Origin: UBA4923 sp964486135
Lineage (GTDB): Bacteria; Bacillota; Clostridia; Saccharofermentanales; DTU023
Length of the DNA: 64,000 nt
Assembly (NCBI GenBank): GCA_964486135.1
Contig: CAZAKT010000001.1
Location: forward strand, 1-64,000
Direction of reading: 5' to 3'
Below the pieces are notes generated by a model. The model was not told where the DNA came from. It made no database searches and saw nothing but the letters and a program-made list of their open reading frames with translations. Below, piece by piece: positions 8,408 to 17,564 of the stretch; the stretch's first letter is position 1; each line of letters starts with the position of its first letter. Made by a program: the position numbers and the translations under genes.

Positions 8408-9343
8408 ATGATGGCCAACTTGTATCGTGATCTTGAGGGAATTGAAAAGAAGGAACGCGGGATTGGGCTGGGTGTCTTTGACGGCGTACACCGGGGACAT
8501 CTGGAGCTGATAAGGCGGCTGCGGGAAGCCTGTCTTGTCCACGGTCTTGTCCCCTCCGTCTTTACCTTTTCCTATGAGGCGGGTTTCTGGTTCAACCACC
8601 GCACGGTTGGCCATGATTTCCTGATGACGGAGGAGGAAAAAATCCAGGTATTGTCCTCGGAAGGCCTGGAGGATATCTTCATCATCCCGCTGACCGATGA
8701 CTTTTGCCGTCTTTCAGCCTTCGAATTCCTGGACCGGGTGGTCTCCAGCCAGGCGGGCGGTAAAATCCTGGCAATTGGGGAAGACGGGCGTTTCGGTTTC
8801 AGGGGACGGGGAGACGCAGAATATTTGCTTGACTATGGGGGTTCGCATCCACTTACGCCCCTCATCGTCGAAGCTGTCTCCTGGCAGGGCGGCAAGGTAT
8901 CGAGCTCCAGGATCCGCGAGGCGCTCCGGCAAGGCCGTCCCGAGGATGCCTTGGCCATGATGACGCGTCCCTTCAAACTGCGGGGCAGGGTCATCAGCGG
9001 GAAGAGGCTGGGTTCAAGGCTCGGTTTTCCCACAGCCAATATGGTCTATCCGCCGAAATCGACCTTGGTCCGCCGCGGCGTTTACCAGACACTTGTCTCC
9101 TGTGAAGGGGCCCTTTATCCGGCCGTCACCAGTGTCGGCGTCGCGCCGTCCGTCCGCCGGGACAGCCGGCAACTCCTGGTGGAGAGTTATCTCTATGATT
9201 TTGAGGGGGACCTCTACGGACGGGAGATATGCGTCGAATTCCTGTCCTTTGTCCGTCAGGAGCTGACCTTTTCGACCATCGATCAATTAAAGGCCCAAAT
9301 AGACAAGGACCTGACTGCCGTCAGGAAGCTGCACGCCTTGTGA
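8408..9343 (+). CDS. ribF: Bifunctional riboflavin kinase/FAD synthetase
   Basis: A 311-residue enzyme that phosphorylates riboflavin to FMN and adenylates FMN to FAD. The N-terminal nucleotidyltransferase domain has GVFDGVHRGH (the HxGH-type site) and a later S-S-S-R-I-R. The C-terminal kinase domain begins near R-G-R-V-I-S-G-K-R-L-G and has G-F-P-T-A-N. I chose ATG 8408 because AGGAAGTG (8394-8401) sits 6 nt upstream. An in-frame GTG at 8399 overlaps that site and is less likely. It is the last gene of the rimP operon as judged by spacing. Confidence 0.94.
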   Translation: MMANLYRDLEGIEKKERGIGLGVFDGVHRGHLELIRRLREACLVHGLVPSVFTFSYEAGFWFNHRTVGHDFLMTEEEKIQVLSSEGLEDIFIIPLTDDFCRLSAFEFLDRVVSSQAGGKILAIGEDGRFGFRGRGDAEYLLDYGGSHPLTPLIVEAVSWQGGKVSSSRIREALRQGRPEDALAMMTRPFKLRGRVISGKRLGSRLGFPTANMVYPPKSTLVRRGVYQTLVSCEGALYPAVTSVGVAPSVRRDSRQLLVESYLYDFEGDLYGREICVEFLSFVRQELTFSTIDQLKAQIDKDLTAVRKLHAL

Positions 9344-9371
9344 TAAAATTGTACTGTTCCGGAGGTGTCCC

Positions 9372-10346
9372 ATGTATACCGTATTAAGCTACAATGTTTC
9401 CTTTCCAGGACTCGGTATAGAAGGTTTGTCGATCAACCGTGTTGCCTTTGAGCTGTCCCTGTTCGGACGGCAACTGACCGTGTACTGGTATGGACTGACC
9501 TTCACGGTGGCCATGGTGCTTTGTATTTTCATCGCCATGGGCAGGGCCAGGAAGTATGACTTTTCCAAGGATGACATACTGGACTATTTCCTTTGGATGA
9601 TTCCACTCATCCTGATCGGTTCCAGGATTTACTATGTCGCCTTTGAATGGGATCAGTTCAAAGGATCCCTGGTTTCCATTCTGGACTTCCGCCAGGGTGG
9701 ACTTGCCTTCTACGGAGGCGTCATAGGGGGCATGGCCGCTGTCGCCATAGCCGCCCGCATCAAGCGGGTCAAACTCCACCGGATTCTGGACTTCCTGGCT
9801 GTTCTTGTCCCGCTGGGACAGGGAATAGGCCGTTGGGGCAACTTTTTTAACCAGGAGGCCTTCGGGACCAACACAGACCTGCCCTGGGGCATGATCAGTG
9901 AAGGGACCCGGCAGGAACTCGCGGCCTTGAACCCGAATGCCGCCAATCCACTTCCCGGCCTGGATCCCAACCTCCCGGTACATCCGACCTTCCTCTATGA
10001 ATTCATCGCCAATATGATCATCTTTGTCCTCCTCCTGCTGGTCCATAAACGCCAGAAGCGACCCTGGACCACGGTGCTGACCTATTTCCTCCTTTACGGG
10101 ATTGTCCGTTTCTTTGTTGAGGGGATCAGGACGGATTCCTTGGTATTCCAAGCCTGGGGACAGACCTTCCGTATCTCACAGGTCCTATCTGCCGCCATGG
10201 TTCTCTTTGCCCTGGTCTGCTTCGTCTTTTTAAGGCTGGCTGGGAAAAAGCGGGACGAAATGATAGCCTCACTCACGCCCGCCGCCGGTCTGGTGACTGT
10301 GGTCCAGGCTGCCCCGTCCGATGATCCTGAAGAGATGGCGGATTAG
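9372..10346 (+). CDS. lgt: Prolipoprotein diacylglyceryl transferase
   Basis: A 324-residue integral membrane enzyme that transfers diacylglycerol from phosphatidylglycerol to the lipobox Cys of prolipoproteins. About seven hydrophobic segments are visible. The signature G-R-W-G-N-F-F-N-Q-E sits mid-protein, L-A-F-Y-G-G before it, and H-P-T-F-L-Y-E after it. The start ATG 9372 follows GGAGGTG. The C-terminal 25 residues are a polar cytoplasmic tail. Substrates in this window include the TrpX-type binding protein at 44440. Confidence 0.93.
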   Translation: MYTVLSYNVSFPGLGIEGLSINRVAFELSLFGRQLTVYWYGLTFTVAMVLCIFIAMGRARKYDFSKDDILDYFLWMIPLILIGSRIYYVAFEWDQFKGSLVSILDFRQGGLAFYGGVIGGMAAVAIAARIKRVKLHRILDFLAVLVPLGQGIGRWGNFFNQEAFGTNTDLPWGMISEGTRQELAALNPNAANPLPGLDPNLPVHPTFLYEFIANMIIFVLLLLVHKRQKRPWTTVLTYFLLYGIVRFFVEGIRTDSLVFQAWGQTFRISQVLSAAMVLFALVCFVFLRLAGKKRDEMIASLTPAAGLVTVVQAAPSDDPEEMAD

Positions 10347-10376
10347 CCCTCCTGGCTTGTTTGGGAGCGCCAGACC

Positions 10377-11546
10377 ATGAACTGGACAGACGGATCCATG
10401 AGACGGACAGGCGGGGAGACCAGGCAATCCCGCGCTGACCTCTTCTTCCAGTTGCTCGATTACAGGATGCTGGTCCCTGTCCTGGCCCTGGTCATCATCG
10501 GGCTGGTTGTCTTGAACACCGTCCTGGCCAAGGGATACGGCGCAGTCATCTTCGACTACCCCATGAATTTTTATAAACAAATCGTCGCCGTCCTGATCGG
10601 TTTGGTGGCTGCCTCGGTCCTTTGCCTCTTCGAGCCGCCGACCATGCGCCTGATCGGGGGCGCCATCTATATCCTCAGCATCTTACTCCTCATCTTTGTC
10701 AAGATTGACGGCTATCGGCCGGTGGCTGGGGCCGACAGCTGGATCCAGATACCGCTTTTTGGTTCATTCCAGCCGTCCGAGCTTTCAAAGATCGGCGTCG
10801 CCATGGTCACGGGACCTGTATTTGCTGACATGAAAAGGGGAGAAATCTCAACTCCACAAGCCTTCTTGCGGCTGGGTTTCTATTACGGGCTCCCCTTCCT
10901 CTTCATCGTAACCGAACCAGACCTGGGCACCAGCCTGGTCCTGATCTTCATGTTTCTTTGCACCGCCTTCGTTTGGGGGGTCAGGTGGCGGACCATCATC
11001 GTATCGGTCTCGGCGACAGTCTTTGTCATCCTTCCGCTCGCCTGGCAGTTTGCCATCAACCCTGCCCAAAAAGAACGGGTCATGACCTTCCTCTTTCGCG
11101 GTTACGACAAATCGGCCTCCTACCACATCGATCAATCCCTGGCCGCTGTCGCCTCAGGTGGGCTGGCGGGCAACAGGACGGGAGGGAGTGTCAGTGTCCC
11201 TGTCAAGGAATCTGATTTTATTTTCCCGGCCATCTCCGAACAGCTGGGACTGATCGGAACCACCCTGGTGATCCTGCTTGCCGTCTACTTCATTGTTCAC
11301 ACGCTGCGGGTCGCGGGCAAGCTAGCCAGACAGTCGCCTGATCAAGCCTACATTATGGTGGCCCTGATTGCCGGGGTCGCCTTCCACTTCATAGAGAACA
11401 TGGGCATGGCCGTCGGCCTTTTGCCAATCACGGGCATCCCCCTTCCTTTTATCAGCTATGGTGGATCCGCCATGATATCCAACTTCCTCCTGCTGGGCGT
11501 CCTGCTGAATTGTTCTTTGAACTATAACGCCTATAGCTCACTTTAA
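10377..11546 (+). CDS. rodA: SEDS-family peptidoglycan polymerase, RodA-like
   Basis: A 389-residue polytopic SEDS protein with roughly ten hydrophobic segments. SEDS proteins polymerise lipid II glycan strands together with a class B PBP. Characteristic segments are F-Q-P-S-E-L-S-K, E-P-D-L-G-T-S and, near the C-terminus, the G-I-P-L-P-F-I-S-Y-G-G-S loop. A second SEDS gene (18596) sits in the division cluster next to mraY and murG, so this copy is assigned to elongation (RodA). That split is an inference from context. The start ATG 10377 follows GGGAG. No dedicated PBP2 partner lies beside it. Confidence 0.85.
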   Translation: MNWTDGSMRRTGGETRQSRADLFFQLLDYRMLVPVLALVIIGLVVLNTVLAKGYGAVIFDYPMNFYKQIVAVLIGLVAASVLCLFEPPTMRLIGGAIYILSILLLIFVKIDGYRPVAGADSWIQIPLFGSFQPSELSKIGVAMVTGPVFADMKRGEISTPQAFLRLGFYYGLPFLFIVTEPDLGTSLVLIFMFLCTAFVWGVRWRTIIVSVSATVFVILPLAWQFAINPAQKERVMTFLFRGYDKSASYHIDQSLAAVASGGLAGNRTGGSVSVPVKESDFIFPAISEQLGLIGTTLVILLAVYFIVHTLRVAGKLARQSPDQAYIMVALIAGVAFHFIENMGMAVGLLPITGIPLPFISYGGSAMISNFLLLGVLLNCSLNYNAYSSL

Positions 11547-11638
11547 ACACCCCAGATCCTGATTCTTTATCTATGTCCGCCCCTTTATCGGATTATTTTG
11601 GGTGAAATCGGCCCAAATTCAGGTAATAATGTCAATTG

Positions 11639-11689
11639 GTGGAGGAAAGTGGCAGAGATTGACAATATAGTGGGGATATGTGGTAGAAT
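11639..11689 (+). promoter_or_regulatory. mraZ promoter with four GTGG boxes (probable MraZ operator)
   Basis: TTGACA (11659-11664) and TAGAAT (11684-11689, preceded by TGG) form a promoter with a long 19-nt spacer. GTGG occurs at 11639, 11649, 11670 and 11680, that is at 10, 21 and 10 nt steps, on one helix face. MraZ proteins are known to bind tandem TGGG/GTGG-type repeats about 10 bp apart in their own promoters. The arrangement fits autoregulation of the whole cell-division cluster, but this is inferred. Confidence 0.6.
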
Positions 11690-11715
11690 GACTCACAAAG
11701 TAGGAGGAGTGTTTT

Positions 11716-12150
11716 GTGGCGCGTTATACCCACACCGTCGATACAAAAGGGCGCGTGATCGTTCCCGCCAAGCTCCGCGACAAACTCGAGGGAGCGCTTA
11801 TCGTGACTCAGGGGATTGACGACGGTTTTCTGGCCGCCTACACCCCGGGGCAGTTTAACGCGATCAAGGACCAAATCCTCAACAATTCCAGTACAGGATA
11901 CGAGATAAGAAAGTTGAAGCGGGACGTATTGGGCGCTTCAACGGTTTGTGAATTTGATGGACAGGGGCGTATGTCTGTCCCTGCCTTCCTCTGGAAACAC
12001 ATTGGCGTCGAACCGGGCGACGAAATATGCTTCATAGACGTTTTTGACAAAATTGAGATTTGCTCGCAGGCCTTCTTCGACGAAAGTCAGGAAAAAGAAG
12101 GTTCACTGGCTGAGATGGACCTGTCTGGCTATGACATCCGCGGATTATAA
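11716..12150 (+). CDS. mraZ: Transcriptional regulator MraZ
   Basis: A 144-residue AbrB-like DNA-binding protein made of two SpoVT-AbrB-type repeats. The first begins Y-T-H-T-V-D-T-K-G-R-V-I-V-P-A-K, the second D-G-Q-G-R-M-S-V-P-A-F. MraZ forms a ring-shaped oligomer and autoregulates the division and cell-wall cluster. The start is GTG 11716, 6 nt after AGGAGGAG. The preceding promoter carries repeated GTGG boxes. The C-terminus overlaps rsmH by 20 nt. Confidence 0.94.
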   Translation: MARYTHTVDTKGRVIVPAKLRDKLEGALIVTQGIDDGFLAAYTPGQFNAIKDQILNNSSTGYEIRKLKRDVLGASTVCEFDGQGRMSVPAFLWKHIGVEPGDEICFIDVFDKIEICSQAFFDESQEKEGSLAEMDLSGYDIRGL

Positions 12151-13096
12151 TGCCTGGCATGTGCCCGTCTTGTTGGAAGAGACAATCCAGGCCCTGGCCG
12201 TCAGGGAGAGGGGTCTCTACCTTGATTTGACCGCCGGTGGAGGGGGTCACAGCCAGGCCTTGCTTGAGAAGCTTGGCGAGGGGGGCCGGCTCTTTGCGGC
12301 TGACCGGGACAGTCAGGCGCTCCAGGTCTGTGAATCCAGACTCCGGAAGCTTAAGACGAAGGCGGTATGCAAGACGGTACAGGCTGCCTTTTCAGACTTT
12401 CCCGGATGGTTGGATCCGGATGACTTTGGCAAGGTGGATGGCCTCCTGGCCGATCTGGGAGTCAGTTCCCCTCAGCTCGACCGCGATGAACGCGGTTTTT
12501 CCTATCTGAAAGATGGACCGCTTGATATGCGTATGGATCAAGAATCGGGAGAGACCGCGGCCCATATTCTCTCCTCCTTGTCAGAGGAATCGATTGAGGC
12601 CCTTCTGAGGCTTTACGGAGAGGAAAAATATGCCAGCTCCATTGCCGCTGCCCTTGTAAGGAGACGGGCGGAAAGGCCCATTATGAGGACTTTGGACCTG
12701 GCTGAAATCGTTGCGTCAGCCGTTCCAGCCCGTGCCAGGCGGGAGGGCAATCCGGCCCGCAGGACCTTCCAGGCGCTACGTATGGCAGTTAACCGTGAGC
12801 AGCAGGAACTGGCCCACCTTCTGCTCGAGATACCACAGGTTATGGCGCCGGGGGGCAAGGCCGCGATCATCAGCTTCCATTCCCTGGAGGACAGGATGGT
12901 CAAGCAGGCCATGAGGCGTTGGCAATCCCCCTGCGAATGTCCCCGCGACCTGCCAAGCTGCGTTTGTGGCAAGCAGCCACTGGGCTTTCAGTTGACCGGC
13001 AAGCCGGTGACACCGTCGGAGAAAGAGGTCGCCGCCAACCCGCGTTCGAGAAGCGCGAAACTTAGGGTTTTCGAATTTGTCGGAGGTGTCCAATGA
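12131..13096 (+). CDS. rsmH: 16S rRNA m4C1402 methyltransferase RsmH
   Basis: A 321-residue SAM-dependent methyltransferase that N4-methylates C1402 of 16S rRNA. H-V-P-V-L-L-E-E opens the protein, and D-L-T-A-G-G-G-G-H-S is the SAM-binding motif. L-A-D-L-G-V-S-S-P-Q-L-D, R-R-T-F-Q-A-L-R and the C-terminal S-F-H-S-L-E-D-R follow. ATG 12131 lies inside mraZ. The frame extends further upstream, but that part does not resemble family sequence. It lies in its standard place after mraZ. Confidence 0.94.
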   Translation: MTSADYNAWHVPVLLEETIQALAVRERGLYLDLTAGGGGHSQALLEKLGEGGRLFAADRDSQALQVCESRLRKLKTKAVCKTVQAAFSDFPGWLDPDDFGKVDGLLADLGVSSPQLDRDERGFSYLKDGPLDMRMDQESGETAAHILSSLSEESIEALLRLYGEEKYASSIAAALVRRRAERPIMRTLDLAEIVASAVPARARREGNPARRTFQALRMAVNREQQELAHLLLEIPQVMAPGGKAAIISFHSLEDRMVKQAMRRWQSPCECPRDLPSCVCGKQPLGFQLTGKPVTPSEKEVAANPRSRSAKLRVFEFVGGVQ

Positions 13097-13638
13097 GTTA
13101 CTACCAGGAGGGAAATCTGGCCAGGCAGCTCGATAGTGCCATAAGCTACCCGGCTCCCGGTGTGGATCTCTCACCCCCCGGCCTGGCGGAGGAGAGGAAA
13201 CGTCTCAGAAGAGAGCAGCTCCAGCAGGAAGCCGCCATCAGGCGGCAGTATAAGATGGTGGGCAAGGTCCATGCCAAAACAGTGGTCAAACTGGTGACCG
13301 TATTTTCATTGATTGCCGCGGTAGCCGGTTTCAGCGTCTGGCGAAGCGCGAAAATAACTGAGATGAGTTTTCTGAACGCGGGCCTGCGACGGCAGATCAA
13401 TGAACTTGAGGAGCAGAATATCCTCTTGGAGGACCGGGTGTCCGGCAAGGCTTCCCTCCAGGTCGCCCGTCAGCAGGCTGTGGAGGAGCTGGGAATGCAA
13501 AAGGCCACAGCGGACCAGATCCTGCACCTGCCCTACGCCAGCCTTCAATTGGGCAACAAGGGCTACCATGACCTGCAAGCCTTGTTGACAGAGGGAGAGT
13601 GCGCGGCTCTGATCGAAGACTGGGTACTGGGTCGTTGA
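13093..13638 (+). CDS. ftsL: FtsL/DivIC-like septum-formation protein
   Basis: A 181-residue bitopic protein: a basic cytoplasmic N-terminus of about 60 residues, one membrane helix (about 63-81), and an extracellular Leu/Glu-rich coiled coil (about 88-120) with L-R-R-Q-I-N-E-L-E-E-Q-N. A 50-residue C-terminal part follows. This topology, and the slot between rsmH and the class B PBP, identify it as the FtsL-type partner of DivIB and FtsW/PBP. It is longer than most FtsL proteins (about 90-120 residues). Sequence conservation in this family is weak, so the call leans on context. The ATG overlaps the rsmH stop (ATGA). Confidence 0.75.
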   Translation: MSYYQEGNLARQLDSAISYPAPGVDLSPPGLAEERKRLRREQLQQEAAIRRQYKMVGKVHAKTVVKLVTVFSLIAAVAGFSVWRSAKITEMSFLNAGLRRQINELEEQNILLEDRVSGKASLQVARQQAVEELGMQKATADQILHLPYASLQLGNKGYHDLQALLTEGECAALIEDWVLGR

Positions 13639-13656
13639 GTACCCTAAGGGCTTACT

Positions 13657-16053
13657 ATGAAAAAAAAGGCCAGGAAAAAGTTACGGTTGGGCGGATCCAC
13701 AAAGCGGCCGCGTTCCTTTTTCGAGGCCAAGCTGATCCTTCTGCTTACTTTATTCCTGGCGGCGGCAATCCTTTTTGTAAGTAATTTCTATCGTTTGCAG
13801 ATCCTTGAACACGAGGTCTTGGCCGCCAAAGCCGCAAACCAACAATTTGTGACCCAAAAGGACAGCCCCAGGCGGGGCATGATCCTTGACAGGAATGGCT
13901 ACCCCCTTGTCCTCTCCTCCTATGTATACCGGGTGGGGATAACACCCTCGGATGTCCAGTCTGGGGTGAAGGGTGTGACAGATACGGCCATCGTCGAAAA
14001 GATGGGCCTGTATCTTGACCTGGACCAGGAGGCCTGTGACGAGCTGCTGGACAGGATCCGGGCCGATCGGGCCAAGGGCTGGCCCGGTGTCAGCAAGCAA
14101 CTGGCGGGGCATGAAGCCTTGTCCTATCTTACGGTGGCGACCGAGGTCCCGGAAACGGACGCCATGCAGCTTCAGCAATGGCTTAAGGACAAACGGGTCG
14201 GAGGTGTCCGCTTTGATCCTGAAGAAAGGCGGGTTTACAACAATGGAGGCCTGGCCTCGTCCGTCATTGGCCTTACCCGCGTGAATGAGGATGGCAGCCT
14301 GGTTGGGACCTCAGGCTTGGAAGGGGCCTACGATGAGCTCCTTTCCGGCCAAGTCGGCTACACCTATGAAAGAAGGAACAACTATACGACGAGAGGGACG
14401 ATTCCCTTCACCCAATCTGTGACCAGTCCGGTTGAAAAGGGTCGCCACCTGGTCTCAACTCTCGATATGGAAGCCATGAACATCCTGCAGGAAGAGCTCA
14501 GTTCCGTCGCGGCAGCCGCGGGCTTGACCCAGGGCGTCCACGGCCTGATCATGGAGGTAAAAACAGGCCAGGTACTGGCCATGGGCCAGCTTGCCAGCTT
14601 TGACGGGGCCAACCCCACCGGCCGGCCCCTGGGTTTTACTGAAGCGGCCTGGGATGCGCTGACTGCGGAGGAGAGGACGGCCTACCTGTCTTCCAATCTT
14701 TGGAACAATATCAATGTCACCGATATCTATGAGCCCGGTTCAGTATTCAAAGCCATCACCCTGGCCATCGCCCTTGAGGAGGGTGTCGCCGATGAACAGA
14801 CAGTATTTAACGACGACCCAGTCGAAATCCAGGGTGAGGAGATCTCCTGCTATTATGTGGCCGGTCACGGGAATGAGACCCTGACCGAGGCCTTTTACCG
14901 ATCCTGCAACCCGGTCTTCGTCCATCTGGGCAACCGGTTGGGAAAGGATCTTTACTATGATTGGATTCGGAAATTGGGTTTTTACGGCAAATCAGGCATT
15001 GACCTGCCGGCTGAGGCATCCGGTTACCTGCATACCGATCCCATGGCGATTGACTTTGCCAATCTGACTTTTGGTGAGTCTTCGTCAATGACAGCTATTC
15101 AGATGGCAAAGGTATTTGCCTCGATCGGGAACGGCGGTTATGCCGTGACACCCAGGGTCGGTTTGGCCTGCATGGAAGATGGCTCTGATGAGAGGGTATC
15201 CTTTGAATACCAGGGGGGAACCCGTCTCTTCTCATCGGAAACCTGTGAACGGGTCCGGGCCCTCATGACAGATGTCGTGACCAAGGGGACAGCCGCCGGT
15301 ACCTTCGGCGCCATGGGTTTCAGTATGGGGGGCAAGACGGGGACGGCCATCGATTCCCAGGATGACCGGCGGACCTTTTCCTTTGTGGGACTCGTCCCCT
15401 GTGACGATCCTGAATACGTCGTCCTGGTTTCCATTCATAAGCCCGAAACCAGCATAACCCTCAGTTCATCCGCCGCCCGGGCAGCCAACCGCATCGCGGC
15501 GAGACTCCTTAATCTACGCGGCCAGAAGCAGTCCTACACGGCAGCTGAACTCGACCAGCTTGGCCAGCTGGTTGAAGTTCCTGATTTATCAGGGATGAAG
15601 GTCGGTGACGCCGCCCTGGAGCTGCTCCAGCTCAACCTGAACCCCGTCCTGCCCCTTGATGCCTTTTACCCTGAAGCGCAGCTGGGCCGCCAGATCCCGG
15701 CTCCCGGCAGTATGGTTGGTGTGGGATCCTCCTTATGGCTTTACCCGGAGGGGGAAGATGAAGTAGAATGGGTAGCTGTGCCAGACTTCCAGGGGTGCAA
15801 TTACCATGAATGTGTCTGGCTTGCCGCCGAGTACGGCGTGATAATCGTCCCGGATGGCCTGCCCTCCGGTGTTGCCGTGACACAAAGCCTGCCTGTAAGC
15901 TCCCGGCCGATAGCTGCGGATGAGGAGGATGTGACAGGCTCGCCCGGCGAGGAGATGGACGGATCAAGGGAACTATCCGGCAGGGTGAGGCGGGGTCAGA
16001 TTATCAGCATACAATTCTCTTCAGCCGGCCCGACGGCGGAAAGCGGCGAGTAA
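13657..16053 (+). CDS. Class B penicillin-binding protein with PASTA domains (PBP2x/SpoVD type)
   Basis: A 798-residue division transpeptidase that crosslinks peptidoglycan. A basic N-terminus and one membrane anchor (about 28-47) are followed by the PBP dimer domain, with R-G-M-I-L-D-R-N-G. The transpeptidase domain has all three motifs: S362-V-F-K365 (nucleophile), S416-C-N418 and K560-T-G562. Two PASTA-like modules follow (about 632-695 and 702-790). The second contains a polar insertion of about 25 residues. It precedes murF in a cluster that also has FtsL, FtsW and DivIB homologues, so it is the septal enzyme. Whether it is vegetative or sporulation-specific cannot be told. Confidence 0.9.
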   Translation: MKKKARKKLRLGGSTKRPRSFFEAKLILLLTLFLAAAILFVSNFYRLQILEHEVLAAKAANQQFVTQKDSPRRGMILDRNGYPLVLSSYVYRVGITPSDVQSGVKGVTDTAIVEKMGLYLDLDQEACDELLDRIRADRAKGWPGVSKQLAGHEALSYLTVATEVPETDAMQLQQWLKDKRVGGVRFDPEERRVYNNGGLASSVIGLTRVNEDGSLVGTSGLEGAYDELLSGQVGYTYERRNNYTTRGTIPFTQSVTSPVEKGRHLVSTLDMEAMNILQEELSSVAAAAGLTQGVHGLIMEVKTGQVLAMGQLASFDGANPTGRPLGFTEAAWDALTAEERTAYLSSNLWNNINVTDIYEPGSVFKAITLAIALEEGVADEQTVFNDDPVEIQGEEISCYYVAGHGNETLTEAFYRSCNPVFVHLGNRLGKDLYYDWIRKLGFYGKSGIDLPAEASGYLHTDPMAIDFANLTFGESSSMTAIQMAKVFASIGNGGYAVTPRVGLACMEDGSDERVSFEYQGGTRLFSSETCERVRALMTDVVTKGTAAGTFGAMGFSMGGKTGTAIDSQDDRRTFSFVGLVPCDDPEYVVLVSIHKPETSITLSSSAARAANRIAARLLNLRGQKQSYTAAELDQLGQLVEVPDLSGMKVGDAALELLQLNLNPVLPLDAFYPEAQLGRQIPAPGSMVGVGSSLWLYPEGEDEVEWVAVPDFQGCNYHECVWLAAEYGVIIVPDGLPSGVAVTQSLPVSSRPIAADEEDVTGSPGEEMDGSRELSGRVRRGQIISIQFSSAGPTAESGE

Positions 16054-16074
16054 ACAGTTGAAAGACGCGCGAAG

Positions 16075-17562
16075 ATGACAAGATTTTTGCCAATGCAGTT
16101 GAAGCTCTGGAGCGGGGGGGATCTTTACCAGACCAAGTCCCACGCGGCCGATCCTGAGCGGTATTTTCCATCCGTCTCGACGGATACGAGGACCATCCGG
16201 CCAGGAGAGGTCTTCGTACCGCTTCGTGGCGACAATTTTGATGGCCACCATTTCCTGCCGCTGGCCGTGGAAAAGGGAGCGGGTCTGCTGGTTATCGAGC
16301 GGGGAGCCGCGGAACTCAAGACCTGCCTCGATCGGATCAAGGAGGATGAGAAGGCTCCCGATGTTCTTGTTGTGGACAATACGGGGGATGCCTACCGGGA
16401 TATTGCCCGGGGCTTCCGGACGACTCTGTCTGCCAACTTGATCGGTGTGACCGGCAGTGTGGGTAAGACGACAACCAGGCGTATGATCTGCCAGATGATA
16501 GAATCCCAGGTCAAGGCTGAACAGTCGGCCAAAAATTACAATAACCAGATCGGCCTTCCCCGGACCATTCTATCGACCAGCCTGGAAACCCAGGCCCTGG
16601 TTGCGGAGCTGGGTATGGCCCGGAAAGGGGAATTGAAAATCCTGTCGGAGATTTCCCTTCCCGATATCGCGATCATCACACAGATAGGTATGTCGCATGC
16701 GGAGTATCTTGGCTCCATGAGTGACATCCTGGAGGAAAAAATCTCCATAACGACCGGTATGAAAGAGAATGGCCTCCTCATTGTCAATGGAGACGACCCC
16801 ATGCTCGAAAGCTGGGTGATCCGTGAACAACCGGCCCTGCCTGTCTGGTATATTGCCAGTCAGCAAAATGTCGGCCGCCTGGAGCGTGACGGGATCCCGG
16901 TCTTCTGGGCGGAGCATGTCAGGATGGACCGCGACGGCCTATCCTTCATCGGCCGGTCCAATCTGACCCCTGATGAGAGGTGGCCGATCTTTCTCAAGAT
17001 GCCGGGCCTCCACCTGGTTCCCGCGGCGCTTTTCGGTCTGGCCGTCGGCTATGCCATGGGCTTGAACATGCAGGAGGCCGCAAGCTCAGCCAGCCGTTAC
17101 CTGCCCGCGGAGAGCAGGCAGGAGCTTACACGGATTGGCTCCGTTGATGTTATGGACGACGCCTACAACGCCTCACCGGAATCACTTCTTTCAGCCCTGC
17201 AGACAGCCGCCCTCCTTTCTGAGGACAACCGGCGTTTTATCGCGGTGATAGGGGGCTTACGGGAGTTGGGTCGTTATTCCAGGGAGGCCCATGAGGATGC
17301 TGCCCTCGAACTGCTCAACGCCGGCGTAGACCGGGTTTTCCTAATCGGGGAGGAGACGAGGATAACACGTGACTACCTGCTCGGAAGTGAGGAGGGGTCG
17401 GGGATTTTCGCCGGCTGGTATCCTTCCTGTGAAGAGGCGATCCCGGATATCGCGGACCAGCTCAAGGAAGATGATTTTTTGCTCCTCAAGGCCTCACGCT
17501 TCTACGAGCTGGAAAGAATCACCAGGGCCCTCCGGGATCTTAACAAGGCGGGGGAATTCTGA
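16075..17562 (+). CDS. murF: UDP-MurNAc-tripeptide--D-Ala-D-Ala ligase MurF
   Basis: A 495-residue Mur ligase that adds D-Ala-D-Ala to UDP-MurNAc-tripeptide. The N-terminal substrate domain has the S-T-D-T-R family motif and F-V-P-L-R-G. The ATP site is G-V-T-G-S-V-G-K-T-T-T. N-Y-N-N-Q-I-G-L-P, A-E-L-G-M and D-D-A-Y-N-A-S-P-E-S are typical of MurF, which separates it from MurE. The start is ATG 16075, with only a weak Shine-Dalgarno; ATG 16093 is an alternative. murE, usually adjacent upstream, is absent here. Confidence 0.93.
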   Translation: MTRFLPMQLKLWSGGDLYQTKSHAADPERYFPSVSTDTRTIRPGEVFVPLRGDNFDGHHFLPLAVEKGAGLLVIERGAAELKTCLDRIKEDEKAPDVLVVDNTGDAYRDIARGFRTTLSANLIGVTGSVGKTTTRRMICQMIESQVKAEQSAKNYNNQIGLPRTILSTSLETQALVAELGMARKGELKILSEISLPDIAIITQIGMSHAEYLGSMSDILEEKISITTGMKENGLLIVNGDDPMLESWVIREQPALPVWYIASQQNVGRLERDGIPVFWAEHVRMDRDGLSFIGRSNLTPDERWPIFLKMPGLHLVPAALFGLAVGYAMGLNMQEAASSASRYLPAESRQELTRIGSVDVMDDAYNASPESLLSALQTAALLSEDNRRFIAVIGGLRELGRYSREAHEDAALELLNAGVDRVFLIGEETRITRDYLLGSEEGSGIFAGWYPSCEEAIPDIADQLKEDDFLLLKASRFYELERITRALRDLNKAGEF

Positions 17563-17564
17563 TT

